DNA of 64,000 nt from Novosphingobium sp. (GCF_024642085.1 NZ_JAHEBV010000002.1:1-64000); one strand, 5' to 3'. Shown: positions 19,616 through 29,858, numbered from the stretch's first letter. The notes: generated by a model from the letters alone, not told the origin. Made by a program: numbers and translations.

Positions 19616-20842
19616 CTAACGGGCAGCAATTTCGAGGGGATTGACCGGTTCGCCCCCCTTGCGCAGCTCGAGTGTGATCACTGGGCGGCCCGGCCCCGCC
19701 AGCCCCAACGGTGATCCGGCGATCAATTGCGCCCCCACGCGTGTATCCAGCGTAACCAGGCCGGTTATCACACTTGTCCAGCCGCCCGCGTGTTCGATGA
19801 TTACTATTTGCCCGTAGCCGGCATAGGGCCCGGCAAAGGCGACCCGTCCGGCAGCGGGTGCCACGGTTTGGGCCGAAGGGTTCACGGCGAGCGTAATTCC
19901 GCGTGCTCGAGGCTTGCCAGAGGTGCTGGCGCCAAAGCCCTGGACGAGCCGCCCGGCGACGGGAAGACGGTATCCAGCGGGGGCAGTGGCAGAAGTATCG
20001 GGCCCATCGGTCGGAGACGCAGCGGAACCGCTGACCTGTGCACTTGCGGGCAGTGCCGGACGCAGAACCGGCCCCGGCAGGGAGGCCAGTTCGGCGCGCA
20101 ATTCTCCTTGCTTTGAAAGTTCGCCAACCAGGCTGCCCAGATCGCGGGCTTGTTCGGCAAGCGCCAGGGCGCGCTCTGCCTCGCGATCGGCTACACCGCT
20201 GGCTTCACGTGAAGTCAGGCGTTGCTTAGTCTCGACCGCAGCTAGCGCCTGGCGGCGGCGGGCAAACTCGCCCTCGCTGGCGCGCAGATCGGCATTGGCG
20301 GCAACGGCCTTTGATTCCAGCGCGCGAGCGTGCATAATTTCGTTGCGCAGCCCTGCGGTACGGCGCTGGACCTCGGGCAGCATGGTCTGCAGGACCGCGC
20401 GAAGGTAAATCGTATCTTGGAGCGATCCCGGTCGGAGCAAAGACAACGTGGGGGGGCGGCGCGACATGCGCTGCAGCGCTGCGGTTAGCCGCACCAAGGG
20501 CCGCTGATGCTCGGCCAGTCGGGCGCGCAGCACCGCACGCTGACTTGCGATTACCGAAATCTGTGCCTGGTTCGCGGCGATCGCCGCCTCAGCCTGTTGG
20601 ATTCGGGCGGCAAGTGCAGCACTTTCCTGCGCAGTCTTGTCAGCCTCTGCTACAGCGTTGCGCGCTGCGATTTCAAGCTGATGCGCACGTTCACCGGCCT
20701 CGGCCTGCTGGGCCCTCGCAGCAAAGAGCGCCTCGGCCGCATCCTGCGCAGTTGTCGGGGCGGCAGTGTCTTGCGCCAAAGCGCCGCCGACCATGGCCAG
20801 CGCGCCAAGCGACAAGACAAGGAACATCGGACGCAGCGCCAT
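19616..20842 (-). CDS. envC: Murein hydrolase activator EnvC family protein (degenerate M23 domain)
   Basis: Signal peptide MALRPMFLVLSLGALAMVGGALAQ, long coiled coil, C-terminal LytM-like domain GYGQIVIIEHAGGWTSVITGL. Confidence 0.9.
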   Translation of the reverse strand: MALRPMFLVLSLGALAMVGGALAQDTAAPTTAQDAAEALFAARAQQAEAGERAHQLEIAARNAVAEADKTAQESAALAARIQQAEAAIAANQAQISVIASQRAVLRARLAEHQRPLVRLTAALQRMSRRPPTLSLLRPGSLQDTIYLRAVLQTMLPEVQRRTAGLRNEIMHARALESKAVAANADLRASEGEFARRRQALAAVETKQRLTSREASGVADREAERALALAEQARDLGSLVGELSKQGELRAELASLPGPVLRPALPASAQVSGSAASPTDGPDTSATAPAGYRLPVAGRLVQGFGASTSGKPRARGITLAVNPSAQTVAPAAGRVAFAGPYAGYGQIVIIEHAGGWTSVITGLVTLDTRVGAQLIAGSPLGLAGPGRPVITLELRKGGEPVNPLEIAAR

Positions 20843-20850
20843 CGCCGTCC

Positions 20851-21273
20851 TTATCCCGAACGATGATAGGGATGGCCAGCCAGAATGCTGACCGCGCGCC
20901 ACAATTGTTCCGCAAGCATGGCCCGTGCCATCATGTGCGGCCAGGTCATCGCGCCAAATGCGATCAGCAGGTCGGCTTGGGATCGTGCTGCTTTGGCGTG
21001 GCCGTCCGCTGCGCCGATCACGAAGCGCGTTTCGCGCACGCCTTCATCACGCCATTTGCCCAGCAGCGCCGCAAACTCACCGGACGAAAACTGACGGCCG
21101 CGCTCATCCAACAGGACAGTACGCGATGGCGTCATGGCAGCAGGCGACGCACCGCCTGCATCGGGTAGCTCAGTCAGTTTAACCGGCCAGGCAATCCGCG
21201 CGAGATAGCGATCGACCAATTCAGCTTCGGGTGATCGTCCGATCTTGCCGCGCGCAACGATGTGGAGGCGCAT
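20851..21273 (-). CDS. rlmH: 23S rRNA (pseudouridine(1915)-N(3))-methyltransferase RlmH
   Basis: MRLHIVARGKIGRSPEAELVDRYLARI, LLDERGRQFSSGEFAALL, FVIGAADGH, LEQLWRAVSILAGHPYHR. Confidence 0.95.
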   Translation of the reverse strand: MRLHIVARGKIGRSPEAELVDRYLARIAWPVKLTELPDAGGASPAAMTPSRTVLLDERGRQFSSGEFAALLGKWRDEGVRETRFVIGAADGHAKAARSQADLLIAFGAMTWPHMMARAMLAEQLWRAVSILAGHPYHRSG

Positions 21274-21285
21274 CGACCGGTTGGA

Positions 21286-21702
21286 TCAAGCAGCGCCGAC
21301 GCTGTCGCCGAATGCCCACATGCGTTCAAGGTTATAGAAACTGCGCACTTCGGGACGGAACAGATGAACGACAACGTCGCCGGCATCGACCAGCACCCAG
21401 TCGGCGGCGGGCAGCCCCTCGATCCGGACATGACCGAAACCGCCATGCTTGATCCGTTCGGCCAGCTTCTGCGCCATTGCGGCGACCTGACGGGTCGAGC
21501 GGCCCGAAGCGATTACCATGAAATCGGCAATCGAGCTTTTGCCTTCGAGCGGGATCGAGACGAGTTCCATCGCCTGGTCGTCGTCGAGCGACTTCAGAAC
21601 GAGTTCGTGGAGCGAGCCCGGTTCCGAGGCGGGGAGCGGGGCCGGTACCCCGGCATCTGAGGCCGGCGTGGTCGCGGCCAGATCGGAAGAATTGGGCGTC
21701 AT
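21286..21702 (-). CDS. rsfS: Ribosome silencing factor RsfS
   Basis: DFMVIASGRSTRQVAAMAQKLAERIK, GLPAADWVLVDAGDVVVHLFRPEVRSFYNLERMW. Confidence 0.95.
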   Translation of the reverse strand: MTPNSSDLAATTPASDAGVPAPLPASEPGSLHELVLKSLDDDQAMELVSIPLEGKSSIADFMVIASGRSTRQVAAMAQKLAERIKHGGFGHVRIEGLPAADWVLVDAGDVVVHLFRPEVRSFYNLERMWAFGDSVGAA

Positions 21703-21742
21703 TTAAGCGGAAACGGCTCCTCTGGGCGGGCGGCGCAAGGGT

Positions 21743-22417
21743 TCATGCGATGTCGGGTTCGACGGGACGGTGGGTAAGCGGATCGTACCAAGCGCGGCCG
21801 ACAAAGCGGCTGGCCCAGTCGGGATCGGCGCGGCGAACAGCTGTCGCCGAGCGCGGATCGGGATCGAAACGCAAATGTATCAGCGCGGGTGCGCTCCATC
21901 CTGCCCGGTGCTTAAGGCTGGCGGCGGACCGCCGGTAACGGCCGAGCCAGGCTGCCGCGGGGCTCGCGGCTGCGGCGGTGTCATAACCCGGACGCGCAAT
22001 TACCGCAATCGGCATGGTCCGCGCAATCTGCCGCCAGTCGCGCCAGCGGTGCATTTGAGCCAGATTGTCGCTTCCCATGAGCCACACAAAACGGGTCTTG
22101 GGATAGCGGCGAACCAGCGCGCGCAAGGTTTCCACTGTATAAACTGTGCCTAGTTCGCTCTCTATCGCGGTCGGAACGATTCGCGCGGCACGCGCCTGTG
22201 CCACTGCCGATCCCAGCCGCGCCGCAAGCGGCGCCATCCCAGCTTTAGGCTTGAGCGGATTGCCGGGGGACACCAGCCACCAGACCTCGTCCAATCCCAA
22301 CGCCTGCAGTGCAAACAACGAAATACGGCGATGCCCGCCGTGTGCGGGATTGAAGCTGCCGCCAAGGAGCCCGACTGTCTTCAGGGCCGTATCTGTCCGC
22401 TGCCGCGAACCAGCCAC
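21743..22417 (-). CDS. nadD: Nicotinate-nucleotide adenylyltransferase
   Basis: [52 protein letters not shown]. Confidence 0.94.
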   Translation of the reverse strand: MAGSRQRTDTALKTVGLLGGSFNPAHGGHRRISLFALQALGLDEVWWLVSPGNPLKPKAGMAPLAARLGSAVAQARAARIVPTAIESELGTVYTVETLRALVRRYPKTRFVWLMGSDNLAQMHRWRDWRQIARTMPIAVIARPGYDTAAAASPAAAWLGRYRRSAASLKHRAGWSAPALIHLRFDPDPRSATAVRRADPDWASRFVGRAWYDPLTHRPVEPDIA

Positions 22418-23658
22418 TTGTAGGTAGTCAAGCCTTCGAGGGCGACCGGACCGCGGGCGTGAAGGCGTCCGGTGGCGATCCCGATCTCGGCGCCCAGGCC
22501 AAACTCACCCCCGTCTGCGAACTGCGAACTGGCATTGTGAATCACGATAGCGCTGTCGACTTCGGCCAGGAACCGTTCTGCTGCGCCGATATCTTCGGTG
22601 ACGATTGCATCGGTGTGGTGCGAAGAGTGGCATGCGATATGCCTCAATGCAGCCTCTAATCCGTCCACCACGGCAACCGAGAGGATCGCATCGAGATATT
22701 CGGTATCCCAGTCATTGTCCGCAGCTGGAGCAATTCGCGCATCAAGCGCACACGCCCGTGCATCACCGCGCAGTTCACAGCCCGCACCGAGCAGGTCTGC
22801 GACCACGGCCTGGGCAGCGGGAAACTGCACGTCGATCAGCAGCGTCTCCATGGCTCCGCAGATCCCGGTTCGGCGCATCTTGGCGTTTAGCGCAATCGCC
22901 GCTGCCTTGGCCGGATCGGCTGCAGCGTGGATATAGGTGTGGCAAATCCCGTCGAGGTGAGCGAGCACGGGAACACGGGCATCGGCTTGCACCCGTGCGA
23001 CCAAGCTCTTGCCCCCGCGCGGCACGATCATGTCGATCAGGCCAGCTGCGGTCAGCATAGCGCCGACGGCAGCCCGGTCCTGGGTCGGGAGCAGCTGAAC
23101 TGCGGCAGCGGGAACGCCTTCGCCTTCCAGTCCTGCGACGAGGGCGGCATGTATCGCACGGTTGGAGTACACGGCTTCACTGCCCCCGCGCAGCAGCACC
23201 GCATTACCCGAACGCAGGCATAGCGCGGCGGCATCGGCAGTGACGTTGGGCCGGCTTTCATAGATGATGCCGATCAGACCGATTGGCACGCGCACCCGCG
23301 ACAGCGCCATACCGTTGGGCCGGACCGAACTGTCGATGACCGCGCCAACCGGATCGGCCAAATCGGCAACCTGATCTACTGCATCGGCAATGGCCGCCAG
23401 CCGTGCCGCATCAAGTCTCAACCGGTCAAGCATCGCCGGGCTAAGGCCGCTGGCCTCCCCGGTTGCAACATCACGCGCATTGGCAGCCAGGACCGCGCCT
23501 TCGGCAGCACGCAAGGCAGTCGCGGCAGCGTGCAAAGCCCGCGCCTTTGCCGCCGAATCCATCTGCGCGAGCTGGCGCTGCGCTGCGCGACCAGCCGCGG
23601 CAAGCCGGCCAACAAGGTTTTCGGGCGATTCGGCTTTGGTCTCGAGTTGTGAATTCAT
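22381..23658 (-). CDS. proA: Glutamate-5-semialdehyde dehydrogenase
   Basis: [73 protein letters not shown]. Confidence 0.96.
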   Translation of the reverse strand: MNSQLETKAESPENLVGRLAAAGRAAQRQLAQMDSAAKARALHAAATALRAAEGAVLAANARDVATGEASGLSPAMLDRLRLDAARLAAIADAVDQVADLADPVGAVIDSSVRPNGMALSRVRVPIGLIGIIYESRPNVTADAAALCLRSGNAVLLRGGSEAVYSNRAIHAALVAGLEGEGVPAAAVQLLPTQDRAAVGAMLTAAGLIDMIVPRGGKSLVARVQADARVPVLAHLDGICHTYIHAAADPAKAAAIALNAKMRRTGICGAMETLLIDVQFPAAQAVVADLLGAGCELRGDARACALDARIAPAADNDWDTEYLDAILSVAVVDGLEAALRHIACHSSHHTDAIVTEDIGAAERFLAEVDSAIVIHNASSQFADGGEFGLGAEIGIATGRLHARGPVALEGLTTYKWLVRGSGQIRP

Positions 23659-23779
23659 GGCGAAAATCGGCCTATCACCGCCTAATTGCCTTGTCACGGC
23701 CAGACGAGTCTGGGCCGGGTTCCGAGCGCATTCGCAATACGTAGTTTACCCCTATGTCAGCTAAATCCTTCGTTTCGTC

Positions 23780-23799
23780 CCGAGTCTAATTCGACTCGG
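23780..23799. promoter_or_regulatory. Inverted repeat with two GANTC sites in the proA / M23 divergent intergenic region
   Basis: CCGAGTC-taattc-GACTCGG read directly; both arms contain GANTC. Confidence 0.45.
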
Positions 23800-23885
23800 C
23801 GTCTTAGCTATCCCGCAGATTCGCCATGCCCGATCCGACCTGCTAGCGCGCGGCCCATAAAGGGACAAAGGGACTCGGGGTCGTT

Positions 23886-25058
23886 TTGCAAAAGTTGGCC
23901 GAAGGTGGATTAAGGGGCCGCCTGCGTGCGTGGTTTCCGGATCGCGAGTTTTTCATGCGATCGCAGGGTCAGGTTCGCTTCATCAAGATTTCCGCGCGTG
24001 TGCAGATGATTGCTGCAGGCGCAATTGCCGCATTGCTGGCTGTCTGGCTGCTGTCGATGGCTGCCATGGCGATTTCCAGTGTGCTGTCGACTCGCCACCG
24101 TCTGGCTCTGCTTGACCGTGAAGCCAAGGTCGCAAGTTCGGAAAGCCGGTTGAACGCATACGGCGAAAACATCGGCAAGGTTGCCGACGATTTGAAGCGC
24201 CGCCAGGACTTCATCGAAAAGACCAGCCAGGCCGTGTTGGGCGACCTCCCCCGTGACGCCAAGGCTGGCGAAACAGTGTCGAACAGTTCAAGCGAAGCGG
24301 CGCAGACAGTGGAAAAGGTCTCTCTGGCTGTACCGCAGGCTGTCGAGCTGGCCCGGATAGAAGCGCGGCAGCTTGCCTTGATTGAAGGTTTGACCAGGCT
24401 TGCTGATCGGCGCGCAGCAGCGGCTGAAGCGCGCCTGAGCAGCCTGGGCCTTAATCCCAAGTCGATGCTTGCTGCGCGTGACGATCGGTCAGCGCAAGGT
24501 GGTCCGCAGATAGCCTTGGCGACATCGTCCGATGGATCAATAGACCCGCGTTTTCAACGCTTTGCATTAAGCATGGCGCGCATGGACTTGCTCGAGCGTT
24601 CGATCCGGGGCCTGCCGCAAGTGCTTCCGGCCAGTCTGGAATACATCTCATCCGGCTTCGGTTATCGCGCCAACCCCTTTACCGGCGGCGGCGGCGAGTT
24701 TCATCCCGGACTTGATTTCAAGGGGCCGCTCGGCGCACCAATCTATGCGGCAGCGCGAGGAACGGTAAGCTTTGTCGGCCAGCGATCCGGCTATGGCAAC
24801 TGCGTCGAGATTGACCACGGCAACGGCCTTGTGACCCGGTATGCCCATATGTCGGCTTTCCGCACGCAAATCGGACTGGCCGTCAATCCGGGCGAAGTCA
24901 TCGGCCTGATCGGCAGCACTGGTCGTTCGACCGGACCGCACCTGCATTTTGAAGTCCGCATCGGCGACAGGCCGGTCAACCCGCGTCCCTTTTTGGAGGC
25001 AGCGCCCCATGTTCAAGCAGAAAACCGCGCCGGAAACGGCGCCCAGACCGCAAGGTAA
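23886..25058 (+). CDS. M23 family metallopeptidase (LytM domain)
   Basis: LRAWFPDREFFMRSQGQVRFIKIS N-terminal region, TM, coiled coil, GEFHPGLDFKGPLGAPIYAAARGTVSFVGQRSGYGNCVEIDHGNGLVTRYAHMS...GPHLHFEVRIGDRPVNP. Probable TTG start. Confidence 0.94.
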   Translation: MQKLAEGGLRGRLRAWFPDREFFMRSQGQVRFIKISARVQMIAAGAIAALLAVWLLSMAAMAISSVLSTRHRLALLDREAKVASSESRLNAYGENIGKVADDLKRRQDFIEKTSQAVLGDLPRDAKAGETVSNSSSEAAQTVEKVSLAVPQAVELARIEARQLALIEGLTRLADRRAAAAEARLSSLGLNPKSMLAARDDRSAQGGPQIALATSSDGSIDPRFQRFALSMARMDLLERSIRGLPQVLPASLEYISSGFGYRANPFTGGGGEFHPGLDFKGPLGAPIYAAARGTVSFVGQRSGYGNCVEIDHGNGLVTRYAHMSAFRTQIGLAVNPGEVIGLIGSTGRSTGPHLHFEVRIGDRPVNPRPFLEAAPHVQAENRAGNGAQTAR

Positions 25059-25419
25059 GTCGATGGCAGCTTCCACTTTTTCCGTATTCGGCACCGACAT
25101 CCGCATCACCGGCAATGTGCACGCTTCGGCCGATCTGCACATTGATGGCCATGTCGAAGGCGATGTCACCTGCACCTCGCTGGTGCAGGGTGAAGGCAGC
25201 GAGATCCAGGGCGCGGTCAAAGCCGAAACCGCCCGCCTGTCAGGCACGGTGCGCGGCACGATCAACGCCCGTGATCTGGTCATCCTGAAATCAGCACGAA
25301 TCCATGGCGACGTTCATTACGATTCGCTGACAATTGAACAGGGCGCCCAGGTTGACGGCCGCTTTGCACCGCGCGTGGCGGGCGAAGACGCCACTGTGGT
25401 CAACTTTGCAGCGAGTTGA
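25009..25419 (+). CDS. Bactofilin (polymer-forming cytoskeletal protein)
   Basis: SVFGTDIRITGNVHASADLHIDGHVEGDVTCTSLVQGEGSEIQGAVKAETARLSGTVRGTINARDLVILKSARIHGDVHYDSLTIEQGAQVDG; overlaps the 3' end of the M23 gene by 50 bp. Confidence 0.95.
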   Translation: MFKQKTAPETAPRPQGKSMAASTFSVFGTDIRITGNVHASADLHIDGHVEGDVTCTSLVQGEGSEIQGAVKAETARLSGTVRGTINARDLVILKSARIHGDVHYDSLTIEQGAQVDGRFAPRVAGEDATVVNFAAS

Positions 25420-25446
25420 GGCCTGTTCGCTGCTGGTTTCGGGCTT

Positions 25447-27132
25447 CTAGAGAACTTCGGCCCTCAGTGTCTTTCGGTCCAGCTTGCCGATCATCGTTTT
25501 GGGCAGACTGTTCCTTACCACTACCTGATCAACCCGCTCGTGCTTGCCGAGCCGCAAGTTGAGCCAGTCGCGCAGCGCCTCACCGCTATCGCTGCAACCG
25601 TCCTTCAAGGTAACATAGGCGCGGGGGGCCTCGCCGCGATAGGTGTCGGGCACACCGATCACCAGCACTTCTTTGATTGATGGATGCTCTTCGATCACCG
25701 CTTCGACCTGGCTTGGGAAAACCTTGAATCCGCCTACCGCGATCATGTCCTTGATCCGGTCGACAATCCGCAGATAGCCTTCTGTATCAATGGTGGCGAC
25801 ATCGCCGGTGCGCAGCCAGCGCCCGTCGGGTCTGCCAGCAAAGGCAGACGCTGCCGCTTCTGGCCGGCGCCAGTATCCGCGCATCACCTGGGGTCCCTGG
25901 ATTGCCAGTTCACCCGGCTCACCCGGCGGCGCATCCTGAGCCGGGTCCTCCTTGTCGAGCAGGCGAATGCGCGTGGCTGGGAGCGGTTGCCCGATCGTTC
26001 CTGTGCGGTCATCGCCCTCATAAGGGTTGGTCGAGACCACGCCCGACGTTTCGGTAAGCCCGTAGCCTTCGACCAGCCGAGCGCCAGTGGCTTCCTCGAA
26101 TCGCGTCTTCAGCGGGCCGGGAAGCGGGGCGCCGCCCGATATGCAAACCCGAAGTGAGGAAAAGTCGGTTCTGCTGAGGTTTGGGTGATCGAGCAGGGCT
26201 TGGTACATGGTCGGCACGCCTGGCATGGCCGTCGCCTTGACCCGCTGCAAGGTCTTGAGCGCCTGGCCTGCATCGAAACGCGGCAGCATCGCAATGCATC
26301 CTCCGTTGGCGACGGTGCGATTTAGCACGCAGACGTTGGCAAAGACATGGAACAGCGGCAGGACCCCCATGATCATGTCACGCTGGCCTGCTTTGGGATC
26401 GATCGCCGCTACCTGACGGGCATTGGCTGACAGGTTCTGGTGAGTCAGCATAGCCCCCTTTGGCGATCCGGTTGTGCCGCCGGTATATTGCAGCAAGGCC
26501 AGATCCTCTTGCGGATCCAACGGCACCGGGCGAGGCGGATCGGTAATGAACAGCGTGTCGGCCCAGCTTTTGACGCCTTGGCGCCAAGGCACCTGCGCCA
26601 GCGCTTTGCGCGCAAACAGCCGCATGAGGAGCCCCTTTGACCAAGGCAACGATGCGGCAAGCGAGCCGACTACAAGTGTTTCGAGCGGCGTGCTGTCGAG
26701 AACCTCAAGAGCGGTAGGCAGCAGAGCGGACGAATCGATCGTGACCAGCACGCGGATGCCCGAATCCTCAACCTGCGCCTGAAGCTCGGGCACAGTGTAA
26801 AGCGGGCTGAAATTGACCGCGATCGCGCCCGCGATCATTGCCCCATAATATGCGGAAACATAGATCGGCACGTTCGGCAGGAACAGCCCGACCCGGTCAC
26901 CTTTGGCAATCCCCATTTCCTGAAGACCGGCGGCAAAGTGCAAAGCCTCCTGATGGAGCTCGGCATAGCTGAAGTGCCGTCCCATGAAATCGACCAGCGG
27001 CTTGTCGGCATGGTCGCGTGCGGCAGCGGCAAAAAAATCAGGCAAAGATAGCGGCGGGAACGCCAAATCCCACGCGCAAGGGTGCGCGTAGTGCTCGGCC
27101 CAAGGTGCCGCAGCGGAACTATTTACATGCAT
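25447..27132 (-). CDS. fadD: Long-chain-fatty-acid--CoA ligase
   Basis: AMP-binding motif LLQYTGGTTGSPKGAMLTHQNL, GYGLTETSGVVSTNP, YLRIVDRIKDMIAVGGFKVFPSQVE. Confidence 0.95.
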   Translation of the reverse strand: MHVNSSAAAPWAEHYAHPCAWDLAFPPLSLPDFFAAAARDHADKPLVDFMGRHFSYAELHQEALHFAAGLQEMGIAKGDRVGLFLPNVPIYVSAYYGAMIAGAIAVNFSPLYTVPELQAQVEDSGIRVLVTIDSSALLPTALEVLDSTPLETLVVGSLAASLPWSKGLLMRLFARKALAQVPWRQGVKSWADTLFITDPPRPVPLDPQEDLALLQYTGGTTGSPKGAMLTHQNLSANARQVAAIDPKAGQRDMIMGVLPLFHVFANVCVLNRTVANGGCIAMLPRFDAGQALKTLQRVKATAMPGVPTMYQALLDHPNLSRTDFSSLRVCISGGAPLPGPLKTRFEEATGARLVEGYGLTETSGVVSTNPYEGDDRTGTIGQPLPATRIRLLDKEDPAQDAPPGEPGELAIQGPQVMRGYWRRPEAAASAFAGRPDGRWLRTGDVATIDTEGYLRIVDRIKDMIAVGGFKVFPSQVEAVIEEHPSIKEVLVIGVPDTYRGEAPRAYVTLKDGCSDSGEALRDWLNLRLGKHERVDQVVVRNSLPKTMIGKLDRKTLRAEVL

Positions 27133-27196
27133 GTAAACAGCTTAGCCCCACCACGCCGGGCAGGGCAAGCGTCATGGTCGTGCTGTTCGCAAAGGC

Positions 27197-27907
27197 TTAG
27201 CTTTCGCTAGCCGCCTCGGCAGCCTCGGCGGCTCGCTTGGCCTCAAGCCAGGCGGCGGCTTCTGCTTCTTGCGCGGCTTCAGCAGCCGCCTTGCTCGACG
27301 CGTCGCGTTCGGCGCGCAGTTCCTCGATCAGCGAAGCACGGTCATCGACCAGCCGCGCATCATCGCCCGCTTCATCGGTCAGGCCAGCCTTCTTGGCAGC
27401 CTTGGCTACGATCGCGTCCAGCTCGCGCTGGCTGCACAGGCCCAGGGTAACCGGGTCCTTGGGCTGAATGTTGGCAATGTTCCAATGGCTGCGGTCGCGG
27501 ATCGCGGAAATCGTGTTGCGGGTCGTCCCGATCAGCTTGCCGATCTGCGCGTCCGAGATTTCGGGATGAGCGCGGAGAATCCACGCAATGCCGTCAGGCT
27601 TGTCCTGGCGTTTGGAAACCGGGGTATACCGCGGACCCTTGGTGCGGTTGACCGTGACCGGCGCCTTTTGCATGACCAGCGAATAACCGGCATCCGCCTG
27701 GCCCTTTTCGATTTCAGCCATGGTCAGTTCCCCAGACCGCACCGGATCGCGTCCGGTGTACTTGGAACTGGCCAGATCATCGGCCATCGCCTGGACTTCA
27801 AGTATGTGAAGTCCGCAGAACTCCGCGATCTGTTCAAATGACAGCGCGGTGTTGTCAACCAGCCACGAGGCGGTCGCATGGGGCATCAGCGGGGTCGGCT
27901 GGGACAC
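27197..27907 (-). CDS. trcR: DUF1013 domain protein, cell cycle transcriptional regulator TrcR homologue
   Basis: MPHATASWLVDNTALSFEQIAEFCGLHILEVQAMADD...GIAWILRAHPEISDAQIGKLIGTTRNTISAIRDRSHWNIANIQPKDPVTLGLCSQRELDA. Confidence 0.9.
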   Translation of the reverse strand: MSQPTPLMPHATASWLVDNTALSFEQIAEFCGLHILEVQAMADDLASSKYTGRDPVRSGELTMAEIEKGQADAGYSLVMQKAPVTVNRTKGPRYTPVSKRQDKPDGIAWILRAHPEISDAQIGKLIGTTRNTISAIRDRSHWNIANIQPKDPVTLGLCSQRELDAIVAKAAKKAGLTDEAGDDARLVDDRASLIEELRAERDASSKAAAEAAQEAEAAAWLEAKRAAEAAEAASES

Positions 27908-27924
27908 GGGGTAATCTCCGTCAG

Positions 27925-27956
27925 AAAATAATAGGGCCGCCCCTTGCGGAGCGGCC
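27925..27956 (-). terminator. Putative terminator downstream of the lipoprotein gene
   Basis: GGCCGC (27935-27940) / GCGGCC (27951-27956) stem, followed on the minus strand by CTATTATTTTCTGA. Confidence 0.55.
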
Positions 27957-28022
27957 GTTCGAAGGCGTTCCTAGTGCGTTTCGCGCCGTCCGGCAAGTGC
28001 CGCGATTCACCGGGACGCCGCC

Positions 28023-28706
28023 TTACTGTTCCGCATCGCCATAGGACTCGTCTTGCGCTTGGCTATCGTTTCCGCGCGAATCAAAGCGGTCTTCATACGG
28101 GCGATCCGCATATTCCCGGTCCGCTGCCGAATCCCCCCGGCCCACGGAGCCCAATTCACCTGCTAGATCCTTCTTGATATAATTGGCGCGCGCCTGAAGC
28201 GAGGTGTTGGCTGAAACAGCCACCGCCCCGAGGAGCGAACCAATCTCATCGACATCAGCAGTCGTATCGCTACGTGCATCAAGGTGCTTGGTCAGTTTCT
28301 CGATCAGCTTGCGAAATTCCGTTTCGACTTTTGCCTCGCTCAGCACCTTGTTCGCTTCGCCCATCATGATCCGCACCTCGGGAACGTCGATGGTTGCGTG
28401 AATGCGGGTTGATCCATTACTGCCGAGCGGTTCAAGACGAAGCGCGATAATTGCCGGGTCTTCCTTGGTGCCTGGTACCGATGAACTCTCAATAATCCAA
28501 CGCAATGCGCCTTCTTCTGGCCGCTCTCGTACAATCGGCAGTTTGCCGAACAGCATCTCGTGTGTGTCGAATGACACTTTCGACAATGCTGCGGCTACAA
28601 CGGCTGGGGACGCCTTGGTATCAACAGCGAAATCTTCGCCGCCGCCGCTTATGCCGCACCCCGACAGGGCGAAGGTGCAAAGCAGACCAACATGACGAAG
28701 TCCCAT
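28023..28706 (-). CDS. Hypothetical lipoprotein
   Basis: Signal/lipobox MGLRHVGLLCTFALSGCGISGGG; 227 aa; acidic/disordered C-terminus. Confidence 0.78.
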   Translation of the reverse strand: MGLRHVGLLCTFALSGCGISGGGEDFAVDTKASPAVVAAALSKVSFDTHEMLFGKLPIVRERPEEGALRWIIESSSVPGTKEDPAIIALRLEPLGSNGSTRIHATIDVPEVRIMMGEANKVLSEAKVETEFRKLIEKLTKHLDARSDTTADVDEIGSLLGAVAVSANTSLQARANYIKKDLAGELGSVGRGDSAADREYADRPYEDRFDSRGNDSQAQDESYGDAEQ

Positions 28707-28742
28707 TCATTTCTTCCTTCAAACGGTCAGTCAAATTTTTGC

Positions 28743-29753
28743 CTAAACCGCCAAGGCTCGCAACACTATCTTGCCGATATGATCGCCCGCTTCCATCCGG
28801 GCGTGGGCCGATGCGGCATCGGCCAGGGCAAATGTCTGGTCCATCACCGGGCGCAGCTGACCGCTTTCCACGAAGGGCCAAGCGTGCTGGGCGATTTCCT
28901 GGGCGAGCAGCGCCTTGAAGGTGTTGCTGCGTGGACGCAGGGTCGATCCGGTCAGCATCAGGCGCCGGCGCATTACCTCGGCCATGTTAAGCGTTGCCTG
29001 CAATCCGCCCTGGACCGCTATGGTTACATGGCGGCCATCATCGGCAAGGCATTTGAGGTTGCGCGCAACATAGTCTCCGGCAACCATGTCGAGCACCATG
29101 GCAACGCCCTGGCCCCCCGTTAGCCGAGCCACCTCCTCGACAAAGTCGGCGGCCTTGTAATCGATGGCGTGAGCTGCGCCGATGGCTAGAGCGGCGGCGC
29201 ACTTGTCGGGCCCACCGCAAGTGACAATGACTTTCACCCCCATCAGCTTGCCCAGAAGACACGCCATCGAACCGATCCCGCTGGTCCCGCCATGGACCAG
29301 GATCGTTTCCCCGTCGCAGACATAGCCGCGCTCGAACACGTTGTGCCATACGGTGAACAGCGTTTCAGGCAATGCGGCCGCCTCTGCGAGCGACAGACCG
29401 TGCGGGACCGGCAAACACAGGTCGGCCTCTGCCAGGCAATACTCGGCATATCCACCGCCGGCGACCAACGCGCAAACCTGCTGTCCGTCCAGCGCCGCAT
29501 CGGACCCGGCTCCGCGCGCCACAATCGTGCCTGATATTTCCAGCCCGCAGGTTGGCGAGGCGCCAGGCGGTGGGGGATAAAACCCCTGGCGCTGAATTAC
29601 GTCGGGGCGATTGACCCCGGCGTAGGCAACCCGGATGAGCACCTGGCCAATTCCCGGTACCGGGACCGGCACTGTTTCGGGCCGCAATACGTCTGCCGCA
29701 CCCGGCGCATCAAAGCCGATTGCCGTCATGGTTTGAGGAATCTGCCCGGTCAT
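28743..29753 (-). CDS. NAD(P)H-quinone oxidoreductase (zinc-type MDR, PIG3-like)
   Basis: VLIRVAYAGVNRPDVIQRQGFYPPPPGASPTCGLEISGTIVARG, ETILVHGGTSGIGSMACLLGKLMGVKVIVTCGGPDKC. Confidence 0.94.
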   Translation of the reverse strand: MTGQIPQTMTAIGFDAPGAADVLRPETVPVPVPGIGQVLIRVAYAGVNRPDVIQRQGFYPPPPGASPTCGLEISGTIVARGAGSDAALDGQQVCALVAGGGYAEYCLAEADLCLPVPHGLSLAEAAALPETLFTVWHNVFERGYVCDGETILVHGGTSGIGSMACLLGKLMGVKVIVTCGGPDKCAAALAIGAAHAIDYKAADFVEEVARLTGGQGVAMVLDMVAGDYVARNLKCLADDGRHVTIAVQGGLQATLNMAEVMRRRLMLTGSTLRPRSNTFKALLAQEIAQHAWPFVESGQLRPVMDQTFALADAASAHARMEAGDHIGKIVLRALAV

Positions 29754-29858
29754 GCCTTGCCCCTGTCTTGCGGCGCTGTTGCCATATCGCCACGCTTTTG
29801 CGCCCTATCGCCGTGATGTGTTGACAGCAAGGGCATCTGCTCCGAATCTGTCCCCGTC

